DNA of 64,000 nucleotides from Deltaproteobacteria bacterium (GTDB lineage Bacteria > Desulfobacterota > GWC2-55-46). The notes beneath the pieces are model-generated. The model did no database searches, had not been told where the DNA came from, and saw only the letters and a list, made by a program, of their open reading frames with translations. The stretch covers positions 124,001 through 188,000 of the forward strand of contig JACOUO010000029.1 of NCBI GenBank assembly GCA_016177845.1. Direction: 5' to 3'. Each line of letters begins with the position of its first letter. The stretch's first letter is position 1. Of the stretch, positions 16,237 through 24,559 are shown in pieces. The translations under genes were made by a program, and so were the position numbers.

Positions 16237-17748
16237 TCAGAACTGAACCCCTATTATATTCAAAAGTTCATCAATCCTCAAACTATTCTCTACAATATCT
16301 GCCACAGCCTTGAACGATGCCTCCTTCTGAGCGGCGTACGATTTGGCTAACCCGTTGTTTTCAAAGCCGTTTTTCCTCTTAAGCCTGTCAAGTATGTTTT
16401 TTCTGAGGCCGTCGTTGTCAAATATTCCGTGGATATAAGTGCCGATGATATTGCCGTCTTTTGAAATGGCGCCGTCCTTTACGGAAGCTTCCAGTGAGTT
16501 CCTTTTTAAGATGGTTGAGAAAGGCAAGGCATTGCCTGAGGTCTCTCCCATGTGTATCTCATAGCCTTGGACAAGACACTCCCTGCCTTCAACCTGAACT
16601 GTTGCCGTGACCTGAAAGGTATTTTTCTCTTTCATCATAGTAGTCACCGTATCAAGGAGCCCTACGCCGTCCATCTGTTTCAGGTCTGATTCAACGCCGA
16701 ACGGGTCTAAAATCTTTTTCCCAAGTATCTGAAAACCTCCGCATATGCCCCAGACAACGCCTCCGCCCCCTGAAAAATCGCCCAAAGCCCTAAAAAACCC
16801 TTTATCCTTCATCCATTTGGCATCCTCAAGAGTGTTTTTCGTGCCCGGTATTATAACCATGTGGCTGCCGTGCAACTCTTGAGGGGTATCTATAAAATCA
16901 AGCTCAACATCGTCCTCACACTTAAACGGGTCAAAATCAGTAAAATTTGAAATCCTCGGCAGTTTGATGACCGAAATCCTGAGAGAACCCATCTTCCTTG
17001 ACCTCGATTCAAGGGCAACTCCGTCCTCATCAGGCAGGATTATGTCTTTCATATACGGCACAACACCCAGTACAGGGCGATTTGTCCGCTTCTCAAGGAA
17101 TTCAATGCCCGGGGTCAGCAGATTTATATCGCCCCTGAACTTGTTGATGATAAAGCCCTTGACCCTCTCCCTTTCATCTTCCGTCAACAGCTCCATCGTG
17201 CCGACAATAGAAGCAAAGACCCCGCCCCTGTCAATATCGCCCGCAAGTATAACGGGGCTGTCCACAAGCTCCGCAACTCCCATATTCGCGATATCGTTTT
17301 CCCTTAAGTTTATCTCGGCAGGGCTGCCTGCCCCCTCTATTACAATCACATCATAGTTTTCAGCAAGCCTTGAGTAGCTCTCAAGCACGAACTTTTTCGC
17401 CTCTTGCTTAAAGGCGTGGTACTGCCTTGCGGACATCACCCCGACTACCTTGCCGTGGATGATGACCTGCGATAGCGAATCCCCTGTTGGCTTAAGGAGT
17501 ATCGGGTTCATGTCAAAGGTAGGCGGCACGCCTGCGGCCTCAGCCTGAAATGCCTGCGCCCTGCCTATCTCAGAGCCGTCAGCGGTAACGGATGAGTTAA
17601 GCGCCATGTTCTGTGCCTTGAATGGGGCGACCTTAAATCCTCTGTCCCTGAGTATCCTGCACAGGGCGGCTGTAAGGATACTTTTCCCCACATGGGACGA
17701 GGTGCCTTGCACCATTATCGGCTTTGCTGATTTTTTATTTGATTTCAT
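16237..17748 (-). CDS. cobQ: Cobyric acid synthase CobQ/CbiP
   Basis: CobQ amidates four carboxylates of adenosylcobyrinic acid a,c-diamide using glutamine and ATP, giving cobyric acid. The 503-residue protein has the N-terminal dethiobiotin-synthetase-like ATP domain (MVQGTSSHVGKS, then PFKAQNMALNS) and a C-terminal class I glutaminase domain. Nucleophile C336 is in WGICGGFQILG and H440 in GTYIHGIFDN. It is the first gene of a run that continues to the CobD-type gene at 11196. Only 89 bases separate it from the divergent peptidase gene, leaving no room for a full B12 riboswitch, and none is visible. Confidence 0.96.
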   Translation of the reverse strand: MKSNKKSAKPIMVQGTSSHVGKSILTAALCRILRDRGFKVAPFKAQNMALNSSVTADGSEIGRAQAFQAEAAGVPPTFDMNPILLKPTGDSLSQVIIHGKVVGVMSARQYHAFKQEAKKFVLESYSRLAENYDVIVIEGAGSPAEINLRENDIANMGVAELVDSPVILAGDIDRGGVFASIVGTMELLTEDERERVKGFIINKFRGDINLLTPGIEFLEKRTNRPVLGVVPYMKDIILPDEDGVALESRSRKMGSLRISVIKLPRISNFTDFDPFKCEDDVELDFIDTPQELHGSHMVIIPGTKNTLEDAKWMKDKGFFRALGDFSGGGGVVWGICGGFQILGKKILDPFGVESDLKQMDGVGLLDTVTTMMKEKNTFQVTATVQVEGRECLVQGYEIHMGETSGNALPFSTILKRNSLEASVKDGAISKDGNIIGTYIHGIFDNDGLRKNILDRLKRKNGFENNGLAKSYAAQKEASFKAVADIVENSLRIDELLNIIGVQF

Positions 17749-17837
17749 AATCCCAAAGTGCTAAAATCGCTTTGGATGAGCGACTTTTCTATCGAACATT
17801 CTTCCCTTTTCCCTCTCACATCCCAATTAACTAAGTT

Positions 17838-18371
17838 ATGAAAATCACAGGAAAAATAAAAGCTATTGCCATTGGCGTCCTTATCTTATCATCCGTGGCA
17901 TGGAGTTCCGCAAAGGCCGATGCGGCTGACGCCGACAGCATCAGGACAAAGGTAGCGCGGGTTGCCTTGAAACTTGAGCCTGTAACGGGCATTAAGGTCA
18001 ACATAAAGGTCCTTACTGACTCTAAAAAGGATGCGTGCGTTCTGCCGGACGGCACTGTTCTGGTCACAAGTGCCCTTATCTCTGCCAGCGAATCGGATGA
18101 TGAGGTGGCTTTTATCCTGGCCCATGAGATCTCTCATGTTATCGCGAAAGACTATTACAGCTTCACCCCTGAGTTGAATAACGCCAATATCCCCAACCTC
18201 CAGCTAAGGGAGATCAACGCGGATATGAACGCGGTCCATTTTACCAAAAAGGCAGGATACGACCCGAGTGCGGCAATGCAGATACTCTCAAGGCTTAATA
18301 CCGTCTCAACCCCGGTCTTCAGGAACAGGCTTGAGAACCTCTCAATCTATCTCAAAGACATCAAAAAATAA
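17838..18371 (+). CDS. Small exported M48-family metallopeptidase
   Basis: A 177-residue protein with a signal peptide (about 1-29, ending near AKADA) and a compact M48-type zinc protease core. HEISH at 96-100 gives two zinc ligands and the catalytic Glu. E125 in REINADMNAVHF is the third ligand in the family pattern ExxAD. It lacks the extra TPR region of BepA-like proteins and is short for the family. Periplasmic location is inferred from the signal. It is divergent from cobQ and 120 bases ahead of rsmE. Possible roles are quality control of outer membrane proteins; substrate unknown. Confidence 0.85.
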   Translation: MKITGKIKAIAIGVLILSSVAWSSAKADAADADSIRTKVARVALKLEPVTGIKVNIKVLTDSKKDACVLPDGTVLVTSALISASESDDEVAFILAHEISHVIAKDYYSFTPELNNANIPNLQLREINADMNAVHFTKKAGYDPSAAMQILSRLNTVSTPVFRNRLENLSIYLKDIKK

Positions 18372-18491
18372 TCTCCAAAGTACTCCCATTCCCGGGCAAT
18401 TAAGATTATAATAAATCATCGGACCAGGCAAGAGGTTTGTAGCCCCTCTATTGTCTTGCCATATACCTGAAAAATCCGCAGGGACCCCCTT

Positions 18492-19235
18492 ATGCCGCAA
18501 TCAGGAAAGATAAAAATAAATGAGGCCGCCTTGATTAAAGGCGAATACACGCTCTCAGAAGACGGGCTTAAGAACCTGCTTTCATGGAAACCAAGAATTG
18601 GCGAGGCTTTTACAATCTCAGATGCCGATAGCAATCTCTTCCGCGCGCGTCTAATCGAACTTGGCATGGATACAGCCCGCGTGATTGTCTTTGAGCAAAT
18701 AGGGAAGGCAGCTCCCGAGCCCGAGATAACGCTCATTCAGGCCTTGCCTGAGAAGGAGCGCATGGAGCTCATAATCCAAAAGGCAACAGAACTTGGAGTT
18801 AAAAGGGTAATTCCTTTTAAATCAGAAAAATCCACAAGCCTGGAAGAGCGTGAAGCGCTCCAGAAGAAATCCCATAAATGGCAGGAGATTGCCTTAAAGG
18901 CAGCCAAACAATCGAGAAGGGACACTATCCCTGATGTGCTGCCTTATTGCAGTTTTGAAGAGGCAATGGGGCTTTGCGAGGACGCAGGCTTAAAACTCAT
19001 ACTTTGGGAGAGACAAGGGATAACCCATCTTAAAGGAGCGCTGAAAAGCTTCAAAAATCCAAGCCCAAAGGTCTGCCTTTTGAGCGGGCCTGAAGGTGGC
19101 CTTGAGGAACCGGAGATAGACAAGGCGCGCCAAAGCGGATTCATACCTGTAAGCCTTGGGAAAAGGATACTAAGGACAGAAACCGCTGCGATAATCGGGG
19201 TGGCGCTGGTTCAATACGAGCTTGGAGAAGATTAG
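18492..19235 (+). CDS. rsmE: 16S rRNA (uracil1498-N3)-methyltransferase RsmE
   Basis: RsmE methylates N3 of U1498 in 16S rRNA. The 247-residue protein has the N-terminal PUA-like domain (1-75) and a SPOUT methyltransferase domain. The knot region shows LSGPEGGLEEPEID and SLGKRILRTETAAI, which are the SAM-binding hallmarks. GGGA lies about 7 bases before the ATG. A repeat element follows the stop codon within six bases. Confidence 0.95.
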   Translation: MPQSGKIKINEAALIKGEYTLSEDGLKNLLSWKPRIGEAFTISDADSNLFRARLIELGMDTARVIVFEQIGKAAPEPEITLIQALPEKERMELIIQKATELGVKRVIPFKSEKSTSLEEREALQKKSHKWQEIALKAAKQSRRDTIPDVLPYCSFEEAMGLCEDAGLKLILWERQGITHLKGALKSFKNPSPKVCLLSGPEGGLEEPEIDKARQSGFIPVSLGKRILRTETAAIIGVALVQYELGED

Positions 19236-19240
19236 ATAAG

Positions 19241-19371
19241 CTCTGATTAATTCTCGTTTCTGCTGTCATTGCGAGAAGTGAAACGACGAAGCAATCTCTA
19301 ACTGCTTGATTTATCTAAAAATTAGATTGCTTCGCTGCTCTCGCAAAGACTACTCAATGAATTAATCAGAG
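19241..19371. repeat. 131-bp palindromic intergenic repeat element
   Basis: The ends are a perfect 12-bp inverted repeat, CTCTGATTAATT at 19241-19252 and its complement at 19360-19371. A second perfect 11-bp inverted pair, CGAAGCAATCT (19287-19297) with 19324-19334, lies inside. The sequence TGTCATTGCGAG near 19264 followed by ACGAAGCAATC resembles dispersed REP-like repeats known from many environmental genomes. The whole can fold into a long hairpin and may end rsmE or the receiver-PilZ transcripts. No transposase is present. Confidence 0.8.
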
Positions 19372-19376
19372 GTTCC

Positions 19377-20102
19377 TTAGATAAGCATCTCAGAGTCAAA
19401 CTCGCCTGTAAGCTGGTCCTCGATAAACTTCCTCAGGCCAAGCTGAATCTCCCTGTCAAGATTAAGGAAACGTATGCCCATGCCAGGCTCAATATATTTT
19501 TCCTGCCCCGGCTTGACCACATAGATAACCTCTCCGTCAAGGGTCAGAGGCTTTTCACTCGGCAGGTCCAAAGCCAGCTTTATCTTTGTATTCACAGGAA
19601 GCGGATTAAGTGAATGGATGAACGCGCCCTGCTCTGATATCCTTGTGGCAAATGAGCTTCTGCCGGTATTGCCCACAAAGATGGTTGTCTTGAATATAAC
19701 CCTGAGCCTTGGTATCTGCCTCGGGTGAAGCTCTACAAGATTATGCACTGTCCTGTACAGCTCAGTTGCACTGATGGGCCTTGTGATATAGCCTTCCGCG
19801 CCTTTTTTGACGCTCTTTTCAAGGTTGGCTTTTTCAGACCTGTCGCCCACCATCACTATTTTTATGATGCTGTACATCTTTGTCGAGCGAAGCTTCTCAA
19901 GACAATTCTGCCCTTCGATTGGCGGCATATTCACATCCAACAGTATCAGATTGGGCATTATCCCGTTGGCTATGCGAAGTATATCAAGGCCCATAGGGGC
20001 TACAAATACATTGTACTCAAGCCTCTTTAAAAGAAGCGCAAGATGAAGGCTCCTGTCAGTATTGTCATCCGCTACAAGAATATTTTTAGGCAGGGCTGAA
20101 AT
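19377..20102 (-). CDS. Receiver-PilZ response regulator, likely ATT start codon
   Basis: A two-domain regulator of 241 residues read from ATT 20102. Residues 7-125 form a receiver with NILVADDNTD and phospho-acceptor D56 (LLDVNMPP). The C-terminal 100 residues resemble PilZ, but the c-di-GMP motif is imperfect: SEQG is present while the preceding Asp/Asn and the RxxxR arginines are not clear. Starting at the first ATG (19994) would remove the first strand and the acidic pocket of the receiver. No ATG, GTG or TTG occurs between that point and the upstream stop. GGAGG at 20110-20114 lies 7 bases before the ATT codon, so ATT is chosen. Its target process is unknown. Confidence 0.8.
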   Translation of the reverse strand: MSALPKNILVADDNTDRSLHLALLLKRLEYNVFVAPMGLDILRIANGIMPNLILLDVNMPPIEGQNCLEKLRSTKMYSIIKIVMVGDRSEKANLEKSVKKGAEGYITRPISATELYRTVHNLVELHPRQIPRLRVIFKTTIFVGNTGRSSFATRISEQGAFIHSLNPLPVNTKIKLALDLPSEKPLTLDGEVIYVVKPGQEKYIEPGMGIRFLNLDREIQLGLRKFIEDQLTGEFDSEMLI

Positions 20103-20270
20103 AGGGCAGCCTCCTCTGATAATTTTTCAAATGAATTATTCCGGGTCAAGGCTTCACACCGGAACAATAAAAGCATATACTAACCCGTAATTTTCGTCAA
20201 ATCAGAGATTTCCCGCCCAAAGCATTTTTGAGCTTGTGGGCAGATGGCAAAACATTTAAAATGACCTCTC

Positions 20271-21131
20271 ATGTATTGGCTCCCTATAGCGCTCCTGACA
20301 GCCCTTGCGCTCTCTACGGCTGACGCTCTCAGCAAACGCGCCCTGAATGACAAAACAGACGACCTTGTAATCGTATGGGTGCGGCAGGGCTATGCCCTCC
20401 CGTTCCTGTTCCTGGCATTTCTTTTTGTCGAAGTGCCAACCCTGGACAGGGCCTTTTGGATGAGTGTAGCCGCCCTCATCCCTCTTGAGATCATAGCCCT
20501 CATGCTCTACATAAAGGCCATCAGGCTCTCTCCCCTGTCCTTAAGCATCCCCTTTTTGGCGTTAAGCCCTGTATTTATCATATTTACCGCATTCCTTTTC
20601 CTTGGCGAATGGCCGAGCATATACGGCCTTATCGGCATAATATTGATTACCTTCGGGGCGTATATGTTAAACGCAGCCTCATCGGAGAAAGGCCTCCTCG
20701 GGCCTCTTAAGGCTATTACCAAAGAGCCCGGCTCAATGCTGATGATAGCGGTTGCCTTCATTTACAGTATTACCTCAACCCTCGGAAAGATTGCCATACA
20801 GCACTCAAGTCCTATATTTTTCGGGTCTTTTTACCCGTTTCTTTTGACAATAGTGCTCACTGTCATGATAATCTCAAAAGGCAGGCTGCCGCTTGTCTTC
20901 TCAAAACCCGGGCAGTTTCTCCTGATAGGTTTTTGCATAGCCGCAATGATACTCTCCCATTTCATAGCCTTAAGCCTTACGAATGTGGCGTACATGATAT
21001 CGGTCAAGCGCACAAGCCTGATATTCAGTGTCATTTACGGCAAAATCCTTTTTAACGAGGTCAATATAAGGGAGCGGCTTTTAGGTAGCGTAATAATGGT
21101 GGCAGGGGTTGTGCTTATCGCCCTCTTTTAG
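20271..21131 (+). CDS. EamA-family (DMT) transporter
   Basis: A 286-residue membrane protein with about ten hydrophobic helices arranged as two EamA repeats (about 5-135 and 150-285). The first repeat has ADALSKRAL near the N-terminus; the second closes with LFNEVNIRERLLGSVIMVAGVV, typical of drug/metabolite exporters. Members move amino acids, sugars or other metabolites across the inner membrane; substrate cannot be predicted. It stands alone between the receiver-PilZ gene and a SpoIIM-like gene. Confidence 0.9.
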   Translation: MYWLPIALLTALALSTADALSKRALNDKTDDLVIVWVRQGYALPFLFLAFLFVEVPTLDRAFWMSVAALIPLEIIALMLYIKAIRLSPLSLSIPFLALSPVFIIFTAFLFLGEWPSIYGLIGIILITFGAYMLNAASSEKGLLGPLKAITKEPGSMLMIAVAFIYSITSTLGKIAIQHSSPIFFGSFYPFLLTIVLTVMIISKGRLPLVFSKPGQFLLIGFCIAAMILSHFIALSLTNVAYMISVKRTSLIFSVIYGKILFNEVNIRERLLGSVIMVAGVVLIALF

Positions 21132-21218
21132 TATCCTTGAAATAAAAGAAATGAAATTAATCTGCTAATATTATATAGTTAAGCGCTGATAAATAATGTT
21201 GGACGGAACAGGGGATTA

Positions 21219-21863
21219 ATGTCTTTAAAGGGGCTTCTGCAGGACTCAGTCGAATCAGCCAAAAAACTTAAGAACCTCATCATATTCTTCGCCCTTGCGC
21301 ATACAGTGCTGCTCATCTTCGGCCAGTGGATGGTGGCACAGGGCTATCCAGGTGTGCTTGAGCTCAGGGCCGAGCAGCTCAAAGAGATACAGAACCTGCC
21401 CTACCTTAAGCCCCTCACAGGGATACTGGCTGATAATCTTATACTTAAGATACTTTATACCTTCTTTTTTAACCTCATCTTCGGGGCCTTTCTCTCTACT
21501 ACCGCAACAGGCGCCATCTTCTTTCTCCCTTACCTTATAGCAGTGTGGAGGGGCTTCATAATAGGCATCCTCGTATATGACATGGCAGTAAGCCCTGCCA
21601 TGATAGCGGTCTTTTACGGCACTTTTATACTTGAGTTCGGGGCTTACTGCCTCTCCTCAGCCGTGGGAATGGATCTGGGACTTACGCTCCTTTGGCCAGG
21701 GAGAAAAGGGACTACCTCAAGAAAAGATGCTCTCAGAATAGCCGCCAAGGACGGGGCAAAATTATATGTATTTGTAATCATTATCCTTTTTATCAGCGCA
21801 ATCTGGGAGATATCCTGGCTCCATTACCTCGGCCCTCTCATGAAGCCCATTGCAGGGCAATAA
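21219..21863 (+). CDS. SpoIIM/DUF95-like membrane protein
   Basis: A 214-residue integral membrane protein with about five helices and a pattern seen in the stage II sporulation protein M family (DUF95). FNLIFGAFLSTTATGAIFF is followed by IAVWRGFIIGILV and then HGxxE-like YGTFILEFGAYCLSSAVGM. Despite the family name such proteins occur in non-sporulating bacteria. Function is unknown. Its stop is about 200 bases before yggS. Assignment is by pattern and moderately sure. Confidence 0.7.
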   Translation: MSLKGLLQDSVESAKKLKNLIIFFALAHTVLLIFGQWMVAQGYPGVLELRAEQLKEIQNLPYLKPLTGILADNLILKILYTFFFNLIFGAFLSTTATGAIFFLPYLIAVWRGFIIGILVYDMAVSPAMIAVFYGTFILEFGAYCLSSAVGMDLGLTLLWPGRKGTTSRKDALRIAAKDGAKLYVFVIIILFISAIWEISWLHYLGPLMKPIAGQ

Positions 21864-21907
21864 GCGCAGGATGATTTTGAAAAACAAAAAAAACTAAAAG
21901 ATTTCTC

Positions 21908-21936
21908 TTGGAGAGCCCGGTAACATATGCTATAAG
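21908..21936 (+). promoter_or_regulatory. Possible promoter of the yggS-proC-yggT-divIVA-yggU operon
   Basis: TTGGAG (21908-21913) and TATAAG (21931-21936) are spaced by 17 bases, about 125 bases before yggS. The -10 matches consensus at 5 of 6 positions, the -35 only at 3. Pattern evidence only. Confidence 0.35.
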
Positions 21937-22061
21937 GTGTAAACATTGGGTGATAGTATTTCTTTAGTGTTCAGCTTCGAAAATTGAAAAGAAGTTTTCT
22001 CTGTTTTTTCAGGCAGTTACACATTTACCGTAAATAAAAAAATACTATTACAGGCCCACTG

Positions 22062-22769
22062 ATGGCAGGAATAATCTCCGAAAATCTATCAAGTATTTTA
22101 GACCGCATAAACAGGGCAGCCCGCAAGGCAGGACGCGACCCAAGCGAAGTTACGCTTGTCGCGGTCACAAAGACGGTCGAGCCTAAAAAGATAAAAGAAG
22201 CCATCTCCGGCGGAGTTCGGGTATTCGGCGAGAACTACATACAGGAAGCCGAAGAAAAAATAGCAAAAATAAAAGAAAAGAACATCAAGTGGCATTTTGT
22301 CGGCCACCTGCAAAAAAATAAGGCAAAACTGGCTGTAGAGATGTTCGACCTTATCCATACGGTTGACTCTGTTGAGCTGGCTGCCGAGCTCAACAAAAGG
22401 GCGAAAGAGCCGCAGGATGTTCTCATAGAAGTAAATATTGGCAGGGAAAAGACAAAGACGGGCGTCGATGCTGAAGGCGCGGTAAAGCTTGCAAGGGCTA
22501 TGTCCGAGCTTGAGAACCTGAAGCTTAAGGGGCTAATGACCATACCGCCCTTTTTCGAAGAGCCTGAGATGTCACGGCCTTATTTTGTAATGCTCAGAAG
22601 GCTTGCCGAACGCATTAACAAGGAACGGATACCAAGGGTTTTCCTCCATGAACTCTCAATGGGCATGTCAAATGACTTTGAGGTGGCAATCGAGGAAGGC
22701 GCCACTCTTATAAGGGTTGGCACTGCCATATTCGGGCCAAGAGAAAAAAAGGCATCCAAAACCGCTTAA
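22062..22769 (+). CDS. yggS: YggS/PROSC-family PLP homeostasis protein
   Basis: A single-domain, alanine-racemase-like barrel of 235 residues that binds PLP and balances vitamin B6 and amino acid pools. The PLP lysine is K37 in LVAVTKT. WHFVGHLQKNKAK and the C-terminal HELSMGMSNDFEVAIEEGATLIRVGTAIFG region are hallmarks. It begins a five-gene run (yggS, proC, yggT, divIVA, yggU), an order conserved near division genes in many bacteria. A weak AGG precedes the ATG. Confidence 0.95.
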   Translation: MAGIISENLSSILDRINRAARKAGRDPSEVTLVAVTKTVEPKKIKEAISGGVRVFGENYIQEAEEKIAKIKEKNIKWHFVGHLQKNKAKLAVEMFDLIHTVDSVELAAELNKRAKEPQDVLIEVNIGREKTKTGVDAEGAVKLARAMSELENLKLKGLMTIPPFFEEPEMSRPYFVMLRRLAERINKERIPRVFLHELSMGMSNDFEVAIEEGATLIRVGTAIFGPREKKASKTA

Positions 22770-22842
22770 AACAGGACCCGCTCAAAACCCGGTCCGGACC
22801 CTTTAAAGAGTTCTGCCGTTTAACTTACCGAAAGAATAGAAT

Positions 22843-23679
22843 ATGCTTACTCGAAAAACCATAGGCTTCCTTGGAGCTGGCAATCTGGCCGAGGCGCTTA
22901 TAAAAGGGCTGCTCGCCTCCAAAAGCGTGCACGCGGGGCAGATAATTGCCGCTGATAAATCGAGTGAAAGGCTTGTCCACCTTGCCGAGAACTACGACAT
23001 CAAGGTATATAACAAAAACTTCGAGATAGTAGAAAACGCTGATATAATTTTTATAACGGTAAAACCAAACGATGTAAGGGGTCTCTTAGCTGAAATTGCC
23101 CCTGAGGTCGGACAGGGTAAGCTCATCATATCGGCAGCCGCAGGCATCACCACTACTACGATACTTGAGACTCTTAAGCACAGCGGCGCAAGGCACATTA
23201 TCCCGATTATAAGGGCAATGCCCAACACGCCCGCTATTGTTCAGGAAGGCGCAACAGGACTTTGCGCAGGAATAGGCGCGCACAAAAACGACATCAAGCT
23301 TGCCAAGGCAGTATTTGAGGCTGTCGGCAAAGTCATAGTTGTCGAAGACGAGTCCCTGCTTGACGCTGTAACAGGGCTTAGCGGAAGCGGGCCCGCGTAT
23401 GTATTCCTTTTCATGGAGGCTCTTTTAGAAGGCGGAGTCAAAATGGGCCTTTCAAGGGCTGACGCAAAGACCCTTGCCATACAGACTACGCTTGGCGCAG
23501 CTAAGCTTGCCCTTACAGGCACAAAAGATTTGGCAGAGCTCAGGCGAATGGTAACCTCCCCCGGAGGCACTACAATCGAAGGGCTCAAAAAGCTCGATGA
23601 GCTTAAGTTCAAGGAAACCGTAGAGATAGCTGTTGAAGCGGCCACGGTCAGGGCAGGAGAGCTTTCGTCAGGCAAGTAG
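22843..23679 (+). CDS. proC: Pyrroline-5-carboxylate reductase ProC
   Basis: ProC reduces pyrroline-5-carboxylate to proline, the last step of proline synthesis, using NAD(P)H. The 278 residues contain the N-terminal Rossmann motif GFLGAGNLAEALIKGLL and the family signature GLSGSGPAYVFLFMEALLEGG near 180. The C-terminal helical domain with MVTSPGGTTIEGL follows. Length is normal. It lies between yggS and yggT. Confidence 0.96.
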   Translation: MLTRKTIGFLGAGNLAEALIKGLLASKSVHAGQIIAADKSSERLVHLAENYDIKVYNKNFEIVENADIIFITVKPNDVRGLLAEIAPEVGQGKLIISAAAGITTTTILETLKHSGARHIIPIIRAMPNTPAIVQEGATGLCAGIGAHKNDIKLAKAVFEAVGKVIVVEDESLLDAVTGLSGSGPAYVFLFMEALLEGGVKMGLSRADAKTLAIQTTLGAAKLALTGTKDLAELRRMVTSPGGTTIEGLKKLDELKFKETVEIAVEAATVRAGELSSGK

Positions 23680-23753
23680 CTTAAAAAAGCTTAATTATTG
23701 GATATACCAGCAAAACAACCGAATAACGATTTTCATATAAGGAGTTCCTTAAG

Positions 23754-24065
23754 ATGTATGTACTGGCCAACCTTCTGAACGCAGTCGCGCAGATACTCGA
23801 TATCATCCTGAGCATCTACTTCTGGATACTTATCGCAAGGGCGCTTATATCATGGGTAAACCCTGACCCGTATAACCCGATAGTCCGATTCCTGTACCAG
23901 GCAACAGAGCCTGTACTTGGCAGGGTCAGGAGATGGATTCCCTACATGGGAGGGCTCGACCTTTCCCCGCTAATCGTCATCCTTTTGATTTACTTCATAA
24001 AATGGGCTATAATATCAACACTTATCGATACAGCGATAAGACTTAAAGCCGGAGGAAGTTTATGA
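23754..24065 (+). CDS. yggT: YggT-family membrane protein
   Basis: A 103-residue protein with two hydrophobic regions (about 8-32 and 72-97) separated by the family segment ISWVNPDPYNPIVRFLYQATEPVLGRVRR, here interrupted only by usual variation. AGGAG lies about 10 bases upstream. YggT proteins have been linked to osmotic tolerance and, by position, to cell division. Its last bases overlap the divIVA start by 4, so translation is coupled. Confidence 0.92.
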   Translation: MYVLANLLNAVAQILDIILSIYFWILIARALISWVNPDPYNPIVRFLYQATEPVLGRVRRWIPYMGGLDLSPLIVILLIYFIKWAIISTLIDTAIRLKAGGSL

Positions 24066-24559
24066 AAGTAACATCTCTTGATATACGCAGCCATCAGTTA
24101 AAGACAAGCTTCAGGGGCTACGATATCAGGGAGGTTGAGGCGCTAAGGGATCTGGCGGCAAACGCCGTAGAGGAAGCCACAAGGGAAAATTCAATCCTTC
24201 AGGAAAAACTGAAAGACGCTACCGAAAGGCTTGCCGAGCACATAGCAAATGAGAACATGCTCAGGGACACCATCACAACGGCACAGAGGATGGTGGAAGA
24301 CCTGAAGGTAAACGCCAGAAAAGAGGCTGAGCTTCTTGTAGCAGAAGCCAGAATGCAGGCCGAAGAGATAGTCAGACAATCACAGGACCGCGCCACACTG
24401 CTTCAGGAAGAGATATACAGGCTCAAGAGACAAAGGATTGAGCTTGAGACATCCATAAAAGCCGTTATCGAATACCACTCAAGCACGCTTATCATGGAAG
24501 AAGGCGAATCAAAAAAGGCCGATGAAGAATCGGAAAAGCTCAAGTTCTTCTCAAAGTAA
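24062..24559 (+). CDS. DivIVA-domain coiled-coil protein
   Basis: A 165-residue protein starting with a DivIVA-like membrane-binding region: TSLDIRSHQLKTSFRGYDIREVEALRD is shown in part by LKTSFRGYD and VEALRD. A long coiled coil (about 35-140) follows, with many Glu, Arg and Ala. In Gram-positive bacteria DivIVA marks poles and septa. In diderms such proteins are less studied. The location after yggT fits a division or envelope role. The charged C-terminal tail overlaps the next gene by 38 bases. Confidence 0.85.
   Translation: MKVTSLDIRSHQLKTSFRGYDIREVEALRDLAANAVEEATRENSILQEKLKDATERLAEHIANENMLRDTITTAQRMVEDLKVNARKEAELLVAEARMQAEEIVRQSQDRATLLQEEIYRLKRQRIELETSIKAVIEYHSSTLIMEEGESKKADEESEKLKFFSK

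Noticed and set aside
17749-17837. Cobalamin riboswitch upstream of cobQ
   Set aside because: Only 89 bases are available and no B12-box-like sequence is visible.
18427-18460. GGCAAGA/TCTTGCC hairpin between the M48 gene and rsmE
   Set aside because: No T-run and imperfect inner stem; too weak to call a terminator.
20215-20241. Hairpin-like GCCCA/TGGGC before the EamA gene
   Set aside because: Short stem broken by mismatches, no supporting context.
22791-22800. GGTCCGGACC palindrome between yggS and proC
   Set aside because: Ten bases, GC-rich, within an operon; chance occurrence is plausible.
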